Assembly (NCBI GenBank): GCA_036365145.1 | Contig: JAEOAD010000888.1 | Location: forward strand, 1,488,001-1,552,000 | Direction of reading: 5' to 3' | Source: Orientallactaga sibirica | Taxonomy: Eukaryota > Chordata > Mammalia > Rodentia > Dipodidae | DNA length: 64,000 nt | Shown: positions 20,791 to 31,790 of the stretch, piece after piece | Layout of the letters: each line of letters starts with the position of its first letter | Position numbering within the stretch: position 1 is the first letter of the stretch | Position numbers and translations under genes: made by a program | The notes under the pieces: model-generated | The model's database searches: none | What the model was told of the DNA's origin: nothing | The model's input: only the letters and a program-made list of their open reading frames with translations

Positions 20791-22048
20791 TTTTTAATTA
20801 TTAATTTTTTTATTGACACCTTCTATACTTACATACAAAAAACATATGATATTTCCCTCCCCTCCCCTCCCCCCATTCCACTTTAGAACACCAATCTCCA
20901 TCATATCCCCTCCCTCTCTCCATTAGTCTTTCTTTTAATTTGATGTCATCATCTTTTTCTTCTATTTTGAGGGTCTTGCAATGGTATTGCTAGGCACTGC
21001 AAGGTCGTGGATATCGAGGCCAATTTCTGTCTGGGCAGTTGCATTGTAAGAAGTCATACCCTTCCTTTGGCTCTTCCATTCATCTGCCCCCTCTTCTGCA
21101 ATGGTCCCTGAGCCTTGGAGGGCGTGACAGAGGTGTTTCAGTGCTGGGCACTCCTCTATCCCTTCTTCTCAGCACTAAGTTGCCTTTTGGTGATCCCAGT
21201 GGTCATTGCCATCTGAAAAGAGAAGCTTCTCTAACCAGAAGTGAGAGTAGCATTAATATGTGAACATGAACACTAAGTGTAGTGCCCCTAGGGCAGCTTG
21301 GTGGGAATAATATATACATTTAGTCAGACAAGAGCAGGCTTTATACCCCTAAGGCTCATGACCTCACCTGCCATAGACTTTTGCTTAGGTTTTTCAGTAC
21401 CAGGCATGTATTCCCTCCCATAGAGAGGGCCTTCAGTCCAATTATGGAGCAGTTGGTTACCCCAAGAGTAGACATGCCACTATTGCACCCGTTCAGTCAT
21501 TGGGCCTATATGGCCAAACTTGAATATTCAGTGTCCACTGTTTTCACTGCTGATGACTTCTGTCTCCCATACGGCTGCATGCAGTGCAGCTTTTTCCAGC
21601 TTTCAGTTGGCTGGTCTACAGGGAGAAGGTTTTCTGCTCCACACCAGCTTGCTTTCTCAGTGGCCTTGCCTCTCAGGCAAGAGATGTCTTCAGCAATAGG
21701 GTCTTACTATCTGTTTCTCAAGGGAAACCAAGGGCTTTGGCAAAAGCCTTTAATGTTTTGAAGATTACCACAACCTCCTTGGCAACAACTCACTGGAAGG
21801 TATCCCATCCCAGGCACTGAAAATTTTCTAGTAACAGTCTACAGCTTCTAGATGTGCCATTATTCAAATAAGTAGGTTTACATAAGTCTTATCCACACTA
21901 TCTTGAATTTAGATTGACCCTCCCCCTGCCCTTCTTTTACATTCTCTTCCCATGGCCTCGCTTAGGCCATTCCCCTCCCTGTAATCTGTTCTTCTACTTA
22001 CATTTGTGAATACCATACACTTAAGTCCTTCCCTTTCCTCCCTCCCTT
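20791..22048 (-). mobile_element. 5'-truncated L1, 3' UTR only
   Basis: Minus-strand 1.26-kb copy consisting only of L1 3' UTR. Exact 14-bp target duplication ATATTACTTCTTTT at 20777-20790 and 22049-22062. The C-rich run CCCTCCCCTCCCCTCCCC at about 20856-20876 is the complement of the 3' UTR polypurine tract. Confidence 0.94.
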
Positions 22049-22108
22049 ATATTACTTCTTTTGAGGTCTACTTTGTTCAATATTAATACAGCCACTCAAT
22101 TTTCTTTT

Positions 22109-22270
22109 TCATATTTTTTTAGGGGGGAGAATTCTAGGTAGGGTCTTCATCTAGCCAAGGCTGACCTAGAATTCACTATGTTGTCTCTGGCTGGCCTCAA
22201 ACTCATGGTGATCCTCCTACCTGTGCCTTCCAGGTACTGGGATTAAAGGCATGTGCCACCACACCCAGCT
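22109..22270 (-). mobile_element. B1-type SINE inside the old L1
   Basis: Minus-strand B1. Exact target duplication TCAATTTTCTTTT at 22096-22108 and 22271-22283. Confidence 0.95.
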
Positions 22271-22303
22271 TCAATTTTCTTTTGATTAGTGTTTTCATGT
22301 TAG

Positions 22304-22517
22304 CTTTTTGTTTATTTATTTATTTGTGATCAGAGAAAGAAGCAGCAAGAAAAAGACAGACAGAATGGGTGCACCAGGGCCTCTAGTCTCTGCACAGGAA
22401 CTCCAGATGCTTGTGCCACTTTTTTCATCTGGCTTGATGTGGGTACTGGGGGATCAAACTCAGGTTGTTAGGCTTTACAGGCAAGTGCCTTTGATCACTG
22501 AGCGATCTCTCCAGCCC
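22304..22517 (-). mobile_element. tSINE inside the old L1
   Basis: Minus-strand copy. Duplication TCATGTTAG at 22295-22303 and 22518-22526, with similar T-rich continuation. Confidence 0.93.
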
Positions 22518-22696
22518 TCATGTTAGTTTTTGAAATCCTTTTGCTTTTGACATGTTTCTATCTTTAAACATGAGTTTTGTACATAGCAAGTAAGTGGATC
22601 ATGTTTTAAGCCAGTATAACTGTTCTACACTTTTGTGTGTTTAAACCATTTTTATTTAATGTGATGGCAATATTGCTGGACTTAATCTCCATCTGA

Positions 22697-22744
22697 GCCA
22701 GTCATGGTGGTGCATACCTGTAACCATAGCACTGAGGAGACTGA
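22697..22744 (+). mobile_element. Old 7SL-derived monomer, left part
   Basis: AGCCAGTCATGGTGGTGCAT and CATAGCACTGAGGAGACTGA resemble the left part of a B1/FLAM-like monomer. It is split by L1 copy C; the right part is at 29405-29480. Confidence 0.7.
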
Positions 22745-22758
22745 AGAATAAAGATTCT

Positions 22759-23967
22759 GCACTCCCAGGTAAGATGGCTGCATAGGAGTCACACCAAAGC
22801 AGCCTAGGCAGGGATTCAAGCAAAAGTACAGCAAACGACACAGTGGAAAAGCAGGAGAGACCAAGATCTATCAGAAAGGAGGAAATGGCCAGAATCCTGC
22901 CGAGGTGGTTGCAGCTCAATTCGCATGGACCCGCATGCCTGCCCGGCCAGCACCGAGCTACAGGAGCAGAGACCAAACAATGGGATTTTCAAACCTCATA
23001 AACCTCCTTACAAAGCCAATAAACTTGACAGGGGAGACAGCAGAGGCCAGCTGATAGGGATAGAGGTGGGACCAGCTGAGAAGTTCCAGTACAACTCCAG
23101 GCTTCCTGCACTTTCCCATGCCCCAAATGTCAGAACCCAGAACTTCCAGAGAGCTCATTCAGCCCCTGGTAGAAGGGCATCCAGCACAGCTGATCAGAAC
23201 ACCAGATCCACAGCACAACATGGAGGGAGGGAGGTGAGCACTCAGCACTAGTGAAATTGGAAGCCACTCCAAAAGGTAATGAGGCTGACTGACAAGAAAG
23301 CAGGTACATAGGCCTGCACTGGAAGTGCTAATCTCTCTTTCCATGTCAGGGCAGGTTATGGGTTACATATTCGTGGGTAGCTTTTCATGCTCAATTAAGC
23401 TGTATTTAGGGGTTGACTATTGTTGCCTTTGATGCTTTCAGATCTATAGAGCCTTTGTCTTTTTCTTCTGTCAATATTGGGAACTGGATCTGATTCAGAC
23501 TCAGGCTGACCTGGAACCCATTTCAGAACAGAAATCTCAACCTCCCAGCTGACAGGATTAAGGGTGTAGAGCAAAGCACACCCTTAAGGATTTTGGCTTT
23601 ATAAGGTTATCTGTTTGTTTCAATCCCCACACTTGCATACTCTGCTGGTTTTTATTGAATGTGTATATTGCTCAGTTGAATTTCAGACTTTGCTCTACCC
23701 AGCACACTAGAATACTTTAATAGTTGGCAAACTCAACACCTAGAATTATTTCTGCAGTTGGATTGGAGCACAAGAGCTACCCACTTGGTACCTTAAACTC
23801 CTACTCTGAAGATACATAAAGTTGTATTTCCAAGTCTAAGAGCATCACAGATAATTAGAAACACAAGATCAAACCAACTCAGGATGTAAAAATCACTACA
23901 TTATACTACAAGAAACACGGAAAATCTAGACAATACAACGCCACCAAAAATTATAAATCCATCAGAA
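22759..23967 (+). promoter_or_regulatory. L1 copy C 5' UTR (internal promoter region)
   Basis: About 1.2-kb leader colinear with that of copy A, including the CACTGGAAGTGCTAATCTC segment at 23316 shared with 2818. It is diverged near its 5' end. No evidence of present activity can be read from sequence. Confidence 0.78.
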
Positions 23968-24969
23968 ATGACCCCCAATGAGACTGTTTTAGATGAAATT
24001 CCTGGGAAAGATTTCAAAAAAATGATTTTATCTATACTCAAAAAAAAAAAATCAAAGGAATCAAAGAAGAAAACAAAGAAGTTAAAGAAGAAAACAAACA
24101 CCTGAAGGAATTGCAAGAGAACACAGGAAACCAGCTTAATGAAATAAGGATGTCATTATAAGATATGAGTAAGGAAATAGAAATACTAAAGAAAAACCAG
24201 GCAGAAATACTAGCACTGAGAAACACAGTATTTCAAATAAAAAAAAAAAAAAACTCTATAGAAAGTTTCACCAGCAGAATGGATGAAGGAGAGAACAGAA
24301 TATGTAAACTAGAAGACCAGGTGACAGATCTAATACAGTCCAACAAAGAGAAAGACAAGCTAATAGGAAGGTATGAATGGGAAATTCAAAATATTCAGGA
24401 CACTATGAAAAGATCAAACATAAGAATTCAGAGTATAGCAGAAGGAGAAGAATTTCAATCAAAAGGCATAGTAGGCATTTTCAATAAAATTATAGAAGAA
24501 TATTTCCCCAAATTGGGAAAGAAAGGAAGCTTTTAAAACACCAAACAGAAAAAACCTGGAAAGACCCTCTCCTCTCCATGTTATAATTAAATGACTAAAT
24601 ACACAAACCAAAGAAAATATATTGAAAGCAGTTAAAGAGGAAAAGCAAGTCACCTATAAAGGCAAACCATCAAAATCACAGCAGATTACTCAACACAAAC
24701 TTGAAAGCCAGAAGGGCTTGGAGTGATATATCCAAGTTCTGAAAGATAAAGACTATCAACCAAAATTACTTTATCCTGCAAAGCTATCTATCCAAATTGA
24801 AGGAGAAATAAAGACATTCCACAACAAAAACAGGCTAAAGGAATTTATGACAACTAAGCCAACTCTATACAAAATACTTGAAGGAATCCTTCACCTGAAG
24901 AGAAAGCAAAGCATGAGGAAACAGGAAAAAATAAACCATACTCAAATAACAGTTAAAACAAGAGAGTAA
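23968..24969 (+). pseudogene. L1 ORF1 (copy C), decayed
   Basis: ORF1p is the L1 RNA-binding trimeric chaperone. Likely ATG at 23968-23970; stop TAA at 24967-24969, 29 bp before the ORF2 start. Order seen: Lys-rich N-terminus with an A12 run, a coiled-coil stretch with heptad-like Leu/Ile/Met spacing (about 24165-24350, e.g. SKEIEILKKNQAEILALRN), an RRM-like part containing RSNIRIQSIAEGEE (about 24410-24440), and a C-terminal domain with YPAKLSIQIEGEIKTF (about 24770-24820). Broken by in-frame stops near 24159 and 24535 and by frameshifts. Confidence 0.85.
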
Positions 24970-24998
24970 AGGGCAATAAGAAGCACTACAAAATAAGA

Positions 24999-27830
24999 AT
25001 GGCAAGAATAAACACATACCTTTCAATAATAACTGTTAATTTCAGTGGCCTCAATGCTCCAACCAAAAGACATAGGCTTGCAGACTGGATTAAAAGGCAG
25101 GATCCTGCTGTTTGTTGCCTCCAGGAAACTCATCTCTCAATAAAAGATAGACACTGTCTTAGGGTGAAAGGATGGAAAATGGTATTTCAAGCAAATGAGC
25201 CTAGGAAATAAGCAGGGGTTGCTATCCTAATATCTGACAGGATAGACTTCAATCCAACATTAGTGAGGAAAGATAAAGAAGGTCACTTTATACTTATTAA
25301 AGGAACACTCCAACAGGAGGACATTATAATCCTAAATGTATATGCACCTAACATGGGGGCTCCCAATTTCATCAAACACTATTAGACTAAAGGTCACAGA
25401 TAACATCAAACACAGTTGTAGTGGGTGAGCTCAACACCCCACTCTCATCAATTGACAGGTCATCCCAGCAAAAAATAAACAAAGATGCTTCTGGATTTAA
25501 TGATGTCATGGAACAAATAGACCTAACAGATATCTACAGAACATTCCATCCAAATGCTCCAGAATTTTTCTCAGCAGCACATGGAACATTCTCTAAAATA
25601 GACCATATATTAGGACACAAAGCAAATCTTAACAGATACACAAAAATTAAAATAATCTGTTGTACTCTATCTAACAACAATGGGATTAAACTACAAATCA
25701 GCAATAAGAAAAACTACAGAGTATACACAAATCCATAGAGACTAAACAGTACACTATTCAATGATGAATTGAATAAATCAAAAAGATAATCAATAAATTC
25801 ATAGAAATAAGTGATGATGACAATACAGCATGCCAAAAACTTTGGGACACAATGAAGGCAGTCCTAAGAGGGAAATTTATAGCTCTAAGTGCCTATATTA
25901 AGAAATTAGACAGTTTACAAGTAAACAATTTAATGCTTCACCTTAAGACCTTGGAAAAAGAAGAACAAGGCAAACCAAAAATCAGTAGATGGGAAAAAAT
26001 AATAAAGATTAGGGCAGAAATTAATGAAATACAAACCAAAAAAAAATACAAAGAATCAATGAAACAAAGAGTTGGTTCTTTGAAAGGATAAACAAGATTG
26101 ATAAACCTTTGGCAAATCTGACCAGAAGACAAAAGAGACAAAAATTAATAAAATTAGAGATGAAAAAGACACAATTACAACAGATACCAAAGAAATTCAG
26201 AAAATCATAAGGACATACTTTAAGAATATGTACACCTCTAAGTTTAAAAATCTGATTTCCTTGATTAATATGACCTACAAAAATTAAATCAAGGTGAGAT
26301 AAACCATTTAAATCGACCTATAACAAGTATAGAGATCCAAGCAGTTACAAAAAAACTCTCACCTCAAAAAAAAGTCCAGGCCCAGATAGATTCACTGGTG
26401 AATTTTATCAGACTTTCATGGAAGAACTAATACCAATGCTTCCCAAACTTTTCCATGAAACAGAAAAGGAAGAAATTCTACCAAACTCCTTCTATGAAGC
26501 CAGCATCACCCTGATACCAAAACTAGACAAAGACAGAACAAAAAAAAGAAAATTACAGACAAATCTCTCTCATGAACATAGATGCAAAAATTCTCAACAA
26601 AATACTTGCAAACAGAATACAAGAATATATCAGAAAGATTCTCCACCCCAGAGCTCCTTTAACATCTGTTAATTAAGTGCAATAAATTTTTCTAGAAAAT
26701 GGTAAAAAAAAAAAAAAGACAAAGAAAAAAGAAAAGAAAAAGAAAGAAAGATTATTCACCCCAACCATCCCAGCTATCCCAGAGATGCAAGAATGGTCCA
26801 ACATACGTAAATCAATAAATGTAATATACTATATAAATGGACTGAAGGACAAAAGTTACATGATCATCTCAACAGATGCAGAAAAAAGCTGGGCATGGTG
26901 GCACACACCTTTATCCCAGCTTTCAGAAGGCAGAGGTAGAAAGATTGTTGTGAGTTCAAGGCCACCCTGAGACTACAGAGTGAATTCCAGGTCAGCCTGG
27001 GCTAGAGTGAGACCCTACCTTGGAAAAAAAAAAAAAAAAAGTGCCAAAAAGGCATTCAACAAAACCCAACATCCCTTCATGGTAAAAGTCCTACAGAAAC
27101 TGGGAATAGAAGGAACATATCTCAACATAATAAAAGCTGTTTTTGACAAGCCTACAGCCAACATAGTACTAAATGGGGAAAAACTTGAAGCTTTTCCACT
27201 AAATTAAAACTACTTTGAGATTCCATCTCACTCCTGTCAGAATGGCTACCATCAAGAAAACAAATGACAATAAATTTAGGCAAGGATGCAGAAAAAGGGG
27301 AACACTTCTACACTGTTGGTGGGAATGTAATCTGGTACAGCCATTGTAGAAATCAGTGTGGAGGATCCTGAGACAGCTAAAAATAGATTTACCATATGAT
27401 CCAGCTACAGTACTCCTAGGCATATATCCTAAGGACTCTTCTCACTATCTTAGAGATACTTGTTCAACCATGTTTACTGCTGCTCTATTCACAATAGCTA
27501 AGAAATGGAACCAGCCTAGATGTCCCTCCACAGATGAATGGATAATAAAGATGTGGTACATTTACACAATGGAGTTCTATTCAGCAGTAAAGAAAAATAA
27601 ATTATGAAAATTTCAGGGAAATGGATGGATCTGGAAAGAATTATACTAAGGGAGGTAACCCAGGCCCAGAAAGCCAAACGTCACATGTTCTCTCTCATAT
27701 GTGGATGCTAGTTACAAATGTTTAGACTTGTGTGTGAGCTGGAACCAAAAATCGGTATCGGAGGCCAGTAAGCTAGAAAAAGGCTATAAGGGAGGGAGGA
27801 GAGGGAAGGACTTAAGGGGATGGTATTGTA
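24999..27830 (+). pseudogene. L1 ORF2 (copy C), decayed and internally deleted
   Basis: ORF2p supplies endonuclease and reverse transcriptase. The frame opens ARINTYLSIITVNFSGLNAP, matching L1 endonuclease N-termini, and meets a stop at about 25209. The endonuclease C-terminal Ser-Asp-His triad reads Ser-Asn-Asn (about 25665-25680), whereas copy F keeps Ser-Asp-His. RT text is clear at [17 protein letters not shown] (26480-26540) and [11 protein letters not shown] (26790). A B1 (26886-27040) splits the RT, and after [18 protein letters not shown] (about 27150-27204) the sequence jumps to the C-terminal region, so the catalytic Asp-Asp motif is missing. The cysteine-rich C-terminus follows (27356-27607). 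Confidence 0.88.
26886..27040 (+). mobile_element. B1-type SINE inside L1 copy C ORF2
   Basis: Plus-strand B1 within the RT region. Flanks GATGCAGAAAAA and GTGCCAAAAAG fit a diverged target duplication of the original GCAGAAAAAGCATTC. Confidence 0.9.
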
Positions 27831-28446
27831 TATTTGTAAGTAGAAGAACAGATCACAGGGAGCAGAAAGGCCTAAATGAAGCCAGGGGAAGAGATTGTGT
27901 AAAAGAAGGGCAGGGGGGGAGGGTCAATCAAAATTCAAGATATTCTGAATAAGGCATATGAAAGTCTACTGTTTTGGATAGTGGCACATCCAGAAGCCAT
28001 AGACTTTACTAGAAAATTTTCAGTGCCAGGGATGGGATACCTTCCAGTGAGTTGTTAGCCAGGGTGGTCCCTGTTGCCACCAAAACATTACAGACTATTG
28101 CCAAGGCCCTTGGTTTTCCCTTGAGAAACAGATGGTAAGACCCTATTGCTGAAGACTTCACATGCTGAGCAGCAAGGCCACTGAGAAATCAAGCTGGTGC
28201 TGAGCTGAAAACCTTCTCCCTGTATACCAGCCAACTGAAAGCTGGAAAAAGCTGCACTGCATGCAGCCCTATGGGAGACAGAAGTCATCAGCAGTGAAAA
28301 CAGTGGACACTGGAAGCCTCAAGTTTGGCCAGAGAGGCCAAATGACTGAGCAGGTGCAATAGTGGCATGTCTACTCTGGGGAAAACCCCATTCTATGGGA
28401 AGGCATATGTGCCTGGTACTGAGAACCCAATCAAAAGTCTATGGCA

Positions 28447-28609
28447 AGCCAGGTGTGGTGGCGCAAGCCTTTAATCCCAGCACTTGGGAGGCAGAGGTAG
28501 GAGGATCACCATGAGTAAGAGGCCATCCTGAGACTACATAGTGAATTCCGGGTCAGCTGGAGCTAGAGTGAGACCCTACCTGAAAAAACAAACAAACAAA
28601 CAAACAAAA
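28447..28609 (+). mobile_element. B1-type SINE inside L1 copy C 3' UTR
   Basis: Plus-strand B1 with a (CAAA)n tail. Exact target duplication AAAGTCTATGGCA at 28434-28446 and 28610-28622. Confidence 0.95.
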
Positions 28610-28730
28610 AAAGTCTATGGCAGGAGAGGTCATGAGCCTTAGGGGTATAAAACCTGCTCTTGTCTGGTTAAATGAATATATTATGCTCACCAAACTGCCC
28701 TATAAGCACTACACTTAATGTTCATATATT

Positions 28731-28941
28731 TTTTCAATATTTTATTTATTTATTTTTATTTATTTATTTATTTGACAGAGAAAGAGGGAGAGAGAATGGG
28801 TGTGCTAGGACCTCTAGCCACTGCAAACAAACTCCAGACATGTGCACCCCCTTGTGCACCTGGCTAACACGGGTCCTGGGGAATCAAACCTGGGTCCTTT
28901 GGTTTTGCAGGCAAATACCTTAACTGCCATCCCTCCAGCTC
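28731..28941 (-). mobile_element. tSINE inside L1 copy C 3' UTR
   Basis: Minus-strand copy. Exact 17-bp target duplication CTTAATGTTCATATATT at 28714-28730 and 28942-28958. Confidence 0.95.
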
Positions 28942-29404
28942 CTTAATGTTCATATATTGATGCTACTCTCACTTTTGGTTAGAGAAGCTTCTCTTTTCAG
29001 ATGGCAGTGACCACTAGGATGACCCAAAAGGCAACATAGTGCTGAGAAGAAGTGATGGAGGAGTGTCCAGCACTGAAACATCTCTATCACACCCTCCCAG
29101 GCTCAGGGTCCATTGCAGAAGAGGTAGCAGAAAGAATGTAAGAGCCAAAGGAAGGATACCACTCCTTACAAGGGTACCACCACCTCACAGTGCCTAGCAA
29201 TACCTTCACAAGACCCTCATAATAGGAGAAAAAGATGATGATATCAAAATGAAAGAGAGACTAATGGAGAGAGGGAGGGGACATGATGGAGAATGGAGTT
29301 GTAAAGGGGAAAATGGGGGAGGGGAGGAAATTGTTGTGGTTTACTGTCTGTAAGTATAGAAGTCAATTAAAAAAATATAAATTGAAAAAGAGAATAAAGA
29401 TTCT

Positions 29405-29480
29405 AAGTTTAAGGCCAGCCTGGGCAACATAGTGAGTTCAACACCAACCTGGGGTTCATAGCCAGGTCCTATCTCAAAAA
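29405..29480 (+). mobile_element. Old 7SL-derived monomer, right part
   Basis: AAGGCCAGCCTGGGCAACAT and GGTCCTATCTCAAAAA continue the monomer begun at 22697. The two halves flank L1 copy C exactly at its target duplication. Confidence 0.72.
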
Positions 29481-29496
29481 AATAGTAGTAGTAACA

Positions 29497-29652
29497 GGGG
29501 GCTGGAGAGATGGCTTAGCAGTTAAGTGCTTGCCTGTGGAGCCTAATGACCTGGGTTCAAGGCTGTATTCTCCAGAACCCATGTAAGCCAGATGCATAAG
29601 GGGGCACACACATCTGGAGTTCATTTGCAGTGGCTGGAGGCCCTGGCATGCC

Positions 29653-29702
<50 letters not shown>

Positions 29703-29766
29703 ACCTGCCTATTTCTGTATCTCTCTCTCAAATAAATAAAAAATAAACAAAATATTTCAAATAATA
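29497..29766 (+). mobile_element. tSINE
   Basis: Plus-strand copy with a (CT)n tract of about 40 bp. Exact target duplication AATAGTAGTAGTAA at 29481-29494 and 29767-29780, inside the A-rich end of the old monomer. Confidence 0.94.
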
Positions 29767-29830
29767 AATAGTAGTAGTAATAAATAATAGACCTACTTTT
29801 GTCTTGCAGAAGTAAAAATTTCACAATCTT

Positions 29831-30065
29831 TTTAAAAATACGTTTTAAGGCAAGCCCAACAGACTGGTCTTTTTTTATGAGAGACAGCAAGAGTGAGAGA
29901 CAGAGAGAATTGGCATACCAGGGGCTCCAGCCACTTTGTGCACATGTGCAGCCTTGCATGCTTGCATCACCTTGTGCATCTGGCTTATGTGGGATCTGGG
30001 GAGTCAATCACGGGTCTAAAGCTTTGCAGGCAAGTGTCTTAACCACTCAGCCATCTCTCCAGCCC
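29831..30065 (-). mobile_element. tSINE, long variant
   Basis: Minus-strand copy with an extra CACATGTGCAGCCTTGCATG segment in the body. It is stacked against the next copy. Confidence 0.88.
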
Positions 30066-30239
30066 TTATTTATTTTTGAGAGAAAGAGAGAATGGGCATG
30101 CCAGGGCCTTAAGCCATTGCAAATGAACTCCAGATGCACGTGCCACCTTGTGGATTTGGCTTATGTGTGTACTGGGGAATCAGACCTGGGTCCTTAGGTT
30201 TCACAGGCAAGCACCTTAACTAAGCCATCTGTCCAGGCC
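30066..30239 (-). mobile_element. tSINE
   Basis: Minus-strand copy lacking part of its tail. An exact duplication AAATTTCACAATCTT at 29816-29830 and 30240-30254 encloses this copy and the one before it, so the 29831 copy probably entered the tail of this one. Confidence 0.9.
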
Positions 30240-30254
30240 AAATTTCACAATCTT

Positions 30255-30635
30255 AAGCTCCCCTGTTAGGATTGAGTGAGTTTATGATTAGTAGGCCTTC
30301 CTGGGAGAGAACACATTTACTAACCTCCTCCCTTGCTCTCTCCAACTCTTGGCCCTGAGCAAATGCTGATTTAAAAAAAAAAAAAAAAAAGACAGCAGGA
30401 AAATGAATGGGAAATATGCCAGCTTTGTTCTCTCTTCCTGGAGCACCCTAACATGGATCATAGAACACAGAATGGAATCAAGTCCATGCCACCTACATTC
30501 ACAGGCCAGTGAGCAGCAACCCAGTAAGAAAGGTTATTGTGCAGACCCAGTGGTGTGCTGGAGGCTGATTGGCCCTGCTGATGAGCAATGTCTGTTCATT
30601 TTTTAGGGCTTGTTTTTTGTTTGCTTGTTTGTTTG
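30255..30635. other. Unassigned sequence with an A18 run
   Basis: No repeat family recognised. A poly(A) run at 30371-30390 could be the remains of a retroposed tail on either side, but I see no target duplication. A 67-codon frame (30403-30606) has no recognisable domain. Confidence 0.45.
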
Positions 30636-30722
30636 ATGTTTGTCTTACAGACAGGGTCTCATGTGGCCCAGGCTGGCCTTACACTCACTATGTAGCCAAG
30701 GCTTGCCTTGACTCCAGATCCT
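30636..30722 (-). mobile_element. Old B1-like fragment
   Basis: Minus-strand proto-B1-like text: ACAGGGTCTCATGTGGCCCA then CACTATGTAGCCAAGGC. Confidence 0.65.
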
Positions 30723-30746
30723 GAAATATACCAATGTGTATTTCTC

Positions 30747-30749
<3 letters not shown>

Positions 30750-30821
<72 letters not shown>
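30750..30821. repeat. (CT)n(GT)n microsatellite
   Basis: About 13 CT units followed by about 24 GT units. Confidence 0.97.
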
Positions 30822-30824
<3 letters not shown>

Positions 30825-31285
30825 TTTTCCAAATCTAGCCACCTGTGAAATACTTAGATCCTTTCCAGATATTGATGTTTGAGAATAACTCTAACATGAA
30901 CACAGGCATGCAAATGTCTCTTCAATATACTGATTTGAAGTCCTGTGGATAAAAACCAAGAATTGAGATTGCTGTATCATGGTAATTCTAGCCTTCATTT
31001 TTTGAGGAACTTCTATACCGTTTTCAAAACTGGATGTTTTCATTTCCAGTCCCATGAACAGTAAGTATATCAGGAGTCCTATTTCTCCACACCTTTACCA
31101 ACATTTGACACTTGCTATCTTTTTGCCTTTATGTTAATAGCTATTCCTACTAGAGTAAGAGATGTTGTGGTTTTACTTTACATCCCCTGGTGGCTAGAGA
31201 TGCTGAGCACTTACTCATTGTCTGCTCCATGGTGTCTTTCGAGAAATCATTCTTGGGTCCTTGGTCTATTTTAAAATTAAGCTGG

Positions 31286-31424
31286 GAGCCAGGCGTGGTG
31301 GCGCACGCCTTTAATCCCAGCACTCAGGAGGCAGAGGTAGGAGGATGAGTTCGAGGCCACCCTGAGACTACATAGTTAATTCCAGGTCAGCCTGGACCAG
31401 AGTGAGACCCTACCTCGCAAAACC
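31286..31424 (+). mobile_element. B1-type SINE
   Basis: Plus-strand B1 with a 12-bp gap (GGAGGATGAGTTCGAGG). Near-identical AAAAT(T/A)AAGCTGGG lies at about 31273-31286 and 31498-31511, beyond the tail, as target duplication. Confidence 0.92.
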
Positions 31425-31506
31425 AAAAAAAATAAAATAAAATAAAATAAAATAAAATAAAATAAAATAAAATAAAATAAAATAAAATAAAATAAAATAA
31501 AATAAA
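31425..31506. repeat. (AAAAT)n tail expansion
   Basis: About 16 AAAAT units forming the expanded tail of the adjoining B1. Confidence 0.96.
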
Positions 31507-31790
31507 GCTGGGGCCAGAGAAATGGCTCAGCAGTTGAGGCGCTTGTCAGGAAGACTAACAACTCTAGTTTGATTCCCCAGGACCCTTGTAAAGTCTGATT
31601 CACAAAGTGACGCAAGCATCTGGAGTGTGTTTGCAGCAGCTGGAGGCCTGGGTGTGCCCATTCTCTCTCTGTTCCTCTTCTCTTCTCTTCTCTTGTCTTC
31701 TCTTCTCTTGCCTTCTCTTCTCTTCTCTTCTCCTCTCCTCTCCTCTCTCTCTCTCCTTGCACATAAGTAAATAAATAAAAATATTTTTAA
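31507..31790 (+). mobile_element. tSINE with (CTTCT)n expansion
   Basis: Plus-strand copy. The pyrimidine tract is expanded into TCTTC/TCTCC units at about 31673-31757. Confidence 0.9.

Larger units (their letters stand above)
12960..22690 (-). mobile_element. Very old L1 ORF2 remnant, exploded by younger insertions
   Basis: Minus-strand L1 text in colinear pieces: 12960-13070, 13281-13312, 13676-14171, 16140-16204, 16522-16900, 18431-18582, 18756-18790, 19760-19850, 19917-20195, 20589-20776, 22063-22108, 22284-22303 and 22527-22690. From left to right it runs from the reverse transcriptase (TTTCTCTGCATCAATTTAAA near 13980) through the linker (TTTGCCAGTAAAACCATCTG near 16537) to the endonuclease. 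It is far more diverged than copies A-F. Order and strand are consistent throughout, so I treat it as a single insertion. Confidence 0.72.
22759..29390 (+). mobile_element. LINE-1 copy C, broken full-length element
   Basis: Starts at a diverged L1 5' end (ACTCCCAGGTAAGATGGCTG), contains 5' UTR, ORF1, ORF2 and 3' UTR, and ends AAGTATAGAAGTCAATTAAA. Exact 14-bp target duplication AGAATAAAGATTCT at 22745-22758 and 29391-29404 proves one full-length insertion, into an old 7SL-derived monomer. An internal deletion near 27205 removed the second half of the RT and the following region. Later inserts: B1 at 26886 and 28447, tSINE at 28731. Confidence 0.95.

Noticed and set aside
24999..26672. Intact, active LINE-1
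   Set aside because: Every L1 copy here has stops, frameshifts or large deletions in ORF1 or ORF2, and copies A, C and F carry nested SINEs.
31425..31506. CRISPR-like or satellite array
   Set aside because: Five-base AAAAT units without spacers; an expanded B1 tail. The other tandem runs in the window are likewise microsatellites.
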